Shown one piece after another: positions 47,557-49,970 of a DNA stretch of 49,970 bases. A model generated the notes under the pieces. The model did not search any database and was not told the origin of the DNA. It worked only from the letters and a program-made list of their open reading frames with translations. Source of the stretch: Gammaproteobacteria bacterium (lineage in GTDB: Bacteria > Pseudomonadota > Gammaproteobacteria > Ga0077536); contig JAUIFX010000007.1 in the NCBI GenBank assembly GCA_030429865.1, positions 1 through 49,970 of the forward strand, read 5' to 3'. Within the stretch, counting starts at the first letter, position 1, and every line of letters starts with the position of its first letter. The translations under genes and the position numbers were made by a program.

Positions 47557-48711
47557 ATGAATTTCGCACCGACCGAAGAACAGGCGCTGATCCAGGAAAG
47601 CGCGCGGCGCTTCGCCACCACCGAACTCGCCCCGATCGCCGGCGAGCTCGAAGAGCCGTCCGCGCGTCCGCGCTACCTCGCCGTGCTCAAGCAGCTCGCC
47701 GAGCTCGGCTTCATGGGCCTGAACGTCTCGCCGCAATACGGCGGCACGGGCGCCGGCGTCGTCGCCTTCAGCCTCGCCATGACCGAGATTTCCCGTGCCT
47801 GTGCCTCGACCGGCGTGGCGATGTCGGTCAACAACCTGGTCTGCGAGGTGGTGCAGTCGATCGGTACCGAGGCGCAGAAAGAGCGCTACATCACGCGCGT
47901 CTGCTCGGGCGAATACCCGTGCGGCTCGTTCTGCCTGTCCGAGGCCGGCGCCGGTTCCGATCCGTCGCGCATGAAGACGCGCGCGGTGCGCGATGGCGAC
48001 GGCTGGGTCATCAACGGCACCAAGATGTGGATCTCGAGCGCCGAGTACGCCGGCTTCTTCGTCGTGTGGGCGGTGACCGACGCCGCCGCACCGGCCGGCA
48101 AGGGCATCTCCTGTTTCCTGGTCGACGCCGACAACCCGGGCGTGACGGTCGGGCGCGCCGAGCACAAGATGGGGCAGCGCGCGTCGAGCACCAACCCGGT
48201 CAGCTTCGACGACTGCCGCGTCGGCGCCGATGCCATGCTCGGCGCCGAGAATGCCGGGTTCCGCATCGCCGTCGGTGAACTCACCGGGGGGCGCATCGGC
48301 ATCGCCTCGCTGGCGCTCGGCATCGGCTCGGCCGCGATCGACGTCGCGCGCCGGTACATCACCGAGCGCGAGCAGTTCGGCCAGAAGATCGCGGACTTCC
48401 AGGGCATCCAGTTCCAGCTCGCCGATACCATGACCGAACTCGAGGCAGCCCGCCTGCTGGTACTCAACGCCGCCTGGATGAAGGAAACCGGCCAGCCCTA
48501 CATGAAGGCCGCCTCGATGGCCAAGCTGTACTGCAGCGAGGCCGCGAACCGCGCCTGCTACACCGCGCTGCAGTTCATGGGCGGCGCCGGCTACACCGCC
48601 GAGTACCCGCTCGAACGCTACGCGCGCGATGCGCGCGTGACGACCATCTACGAAGGGACGAGCGAGATCCAGCGCGTGATCATCGCGCGCGAGCTGCTCA
48701 AGTCGCTGTAG
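47557..48711 (+). CDS. acyl-CoA dehydrogenase
   Basis: CLSEAGAGSDPSRMKTRA; INGTKMWISSAEYAGF; QFMGGAGYTAEYPLERYARDARVTTIYEGTSEIQR. Confidence 0.95.
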   Translation: MNFAPTEEQALIQESARRFATTELAPIAGELEEPSARPRYLAVLKQLAELGFMGLNVSPQYGGTGAGVVAFSLAMTEISRACASTGVAMSVNNLVCEVVQSIGTEAQKERYITRVCSGEYPCGSFCLSEAGAGSDPSRMKTRAVRDGDGWVINGTKMWISSAEYAGFFVVWAVTDAAAPAGKGISCFLVDADNPGVTVGRAEHKMGQRASSTNPVSFDDCRVGADAMLGAENAGFRIAVGELTGGRIGIASLALGIGSAAIDVARRYITEREQFGQKIADFQGIQFQLADTMTELEAARLLVLNAAWMKETGQPYMKAASMAKLYCSEAANRACYTALQFMGGAGYTAEYPLERYARDARVTTIYEGTSEIQRVIIARELLKSL

Positions 48712-48769
48712 CATCGCACCCGGCCCGGCGCACGGGCCGCGCCCAACGACCGTTCCGCGAGGAGAACCC

Positions 48770-49970
48770 GTGAATTTCGACCTACCCCCGGAGCTTGCCG
48801 CTTATCTCGACGAACTCGACGACTTCATCGAGCGCGAGATCAAACCCCTCGAGCAGGCAGACGACAACATCCGCTTCTTCGACCACCGCCGGGAACACGC
48901 GCGCACCGATTGGGACAACGGCGGCCGCCCGCGCGAGGACTGGGAAGCGCTGCTCGCCGAGGCACGGCGCCGCGCCGACGCCGCCGGACACTACCGCTAC
49001 GCGTTCCCGCAGGCCTTCGGCGGCCGCGACGGCACCAATCTCGGCATGGCCGTGATCCGCGAGCACCTCGCTGCGCGCGGCCTCGGCCTGCACTGCGACC
49101 TGCAGAACGAGCATGCCATCGTCGCCAACAACATCGGCCTGCTGCTGATGCTCGAGTACGGCAGCGAGGCGCAGAAGGCGCAGTGGGTCGAACCCCTCGC
49201 CACCGGCCAGGGCTTCATCGCCTTCGGTATCACCGAGCCCGACCACGGATCGGATGCGACGCACATGGAAACGACCGCCGTGCGCGACGGCGACGGCTGG
49301 CGCATCAACGGCGAGAAGACCTGGAACACCGGCATCCACACGGCGCCTGCCGACCTGATTTTCGCCCGCACCTCGGGCCAGGCCGGCGACGGCGACGGCA
49401 TCACCGCCTTCATCGTGCCGACCGATGCCGACGGCTTCCGGCTGGAAGAACTGCTGTGGACGTTCAACATGCCGACCGACCATGGCCACGTCACCTTGAA
49501 GGACGTGTGGGTGCCGGACGCGGCGATCTTCGGCGGCGAAGGGCGCGGCCTGCAGGTGGTACAGCACTTCTTCAACGAGAACCGCATCCGCCAGGCCGCA
49601 TCGAGCCTCGGCGCCGCGCAGTACTGCATCAACGAAGCCGTCGCCTACGCTCGGGAGCGCAAGCCGTTCGGCAAGCCGCTCGCGACCAACCAGGGCATCC
49701 AGTTTCCCCTCGTCGAGCTGCAGACGCAGTGCGAGATGCTGCGTGCGCTCGTGCACAAGACCGCCTGGATGATGGACACCTACGGCGCCTTCTCGGTATC
49801 CGACAAGGTCTCGATGTGCAACTACTGGGGCAACCGCCTGTGCTGCGAAGCGGCCGATCGCGCGATGCAGGTGCACGGCGGCATGGGCTACTCGCGCCAC
49901 AAGCCGTTCGAGCACATCTACCGGCATCACCGCCGTTACCGCATCACCGAGGGCGCCGAGGAGATCCAGA
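48770..49970 (+). CDS. acyl-CoA dehydrogenase, partial (runs off window end)
   Basis: GTG start after GAGGAG; VNFDLPPELAAYLDELDDFIE...; GITEPDHGSDATHMETTAVRDG; VHGGMGYSRHKPFEHIYRHHRRYRITEGAEEIQ. Confidence 0.92.
   Translation, partial: MNFDLPPELAAYLDELDDFIEREIKPLEQADDNIRFFDHRREHARTDWDNGGRPREDWEALLAEARRRADAAGHYRYAFPQAFGGRDGTNLGMAVIREHLAARGLGLHCDLQNEHAIVANNIGLLLMLEYGSEAQKAQWVEPLATGQGFIAFGITEPDHGSDATHMETTAVRDGDGWRINGEKTWNTGIHTAPADLIFARTSGQAGDGDGITAFIVPTDADGFRLEELLWTFNMPTDHGHVTLKDVWVPDAAIFGGEGRGLQVVQHFFNENRIRQAASSLGAAQYCINEAVAYARERKPFGKPLATNQGIQFPLVELQTQCEMLRALVHKTAWMMDTYGAFSVSDKVSMCNYWGNRLCCEAADRAMQVHGGMGYSRHKPFEHIYRHHRRYRITEGAEEIQ

Noticed and set aside
1-49970. CRISPR arrays, tRNA, rRNA, phage or toxin-antitoxin defence genes
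   Set aside because: No regularly spaced long direct repeats, cloverleaf sequences, integrase or defence motifs recognised; the 47-bp-spaced palindromes are too short (11-bp core) and too few for CRISPR.

Overview
This is a GC-rich proteobacterial chromosomal window, probably gammaproteobacterial (my inference from gene content only). It is densely coded and mostly metabolic. I see no rRNA, tRNA, CRISPR array, phage or transposase. Main content: (i) several acyl-CoA / xenobiotic catabolic genes (three acyl-CoA dehydrogenases, three enoyl-CoA hydratases, an acyl-CoA ligase, two LLM flavin monooxygenases, a nitronate monooxygenase, a MaoC/FAS1-type dehydratase, an NTF2-like protein, SDR and 3-HIBDH-type oxidoreductases); (ii) a heavy-metal RND efflux operon (adaptor, CusA/CzcA pump, DUF3240, TolC-like) next to an OmpR-type two-component system, separated by three GTGTCWGACAC palindromes spaced exactly 47 bp apart; (iii) a PQQ alcohol dehydrogenase carrying the WDFD motif expected of lanthanide-dependent enzymes, with a XoxJ-like binding protein; (iv) hemN with an FNR/ANR-like box; (v) a small leader-like locus at 35.56-35.72 kb with a 13-nt full-length Shine-Dalgarno, a 23-aa ORF and an intrinsic terminator; (vi) a two-gene module of a TPR + beta-barrel (Slam-like) outer-membrane protein followed by a large FecR-domain exported protein with six closely spaced cysteine pairs and an internal duplication, which is the best candidate here for an undescribed surface/secretion system. 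Starts are trimmed to the most plausible codon rather than the longest ORF. All functional calls come from reading motifs and recalled family knowledge; no searches were run.
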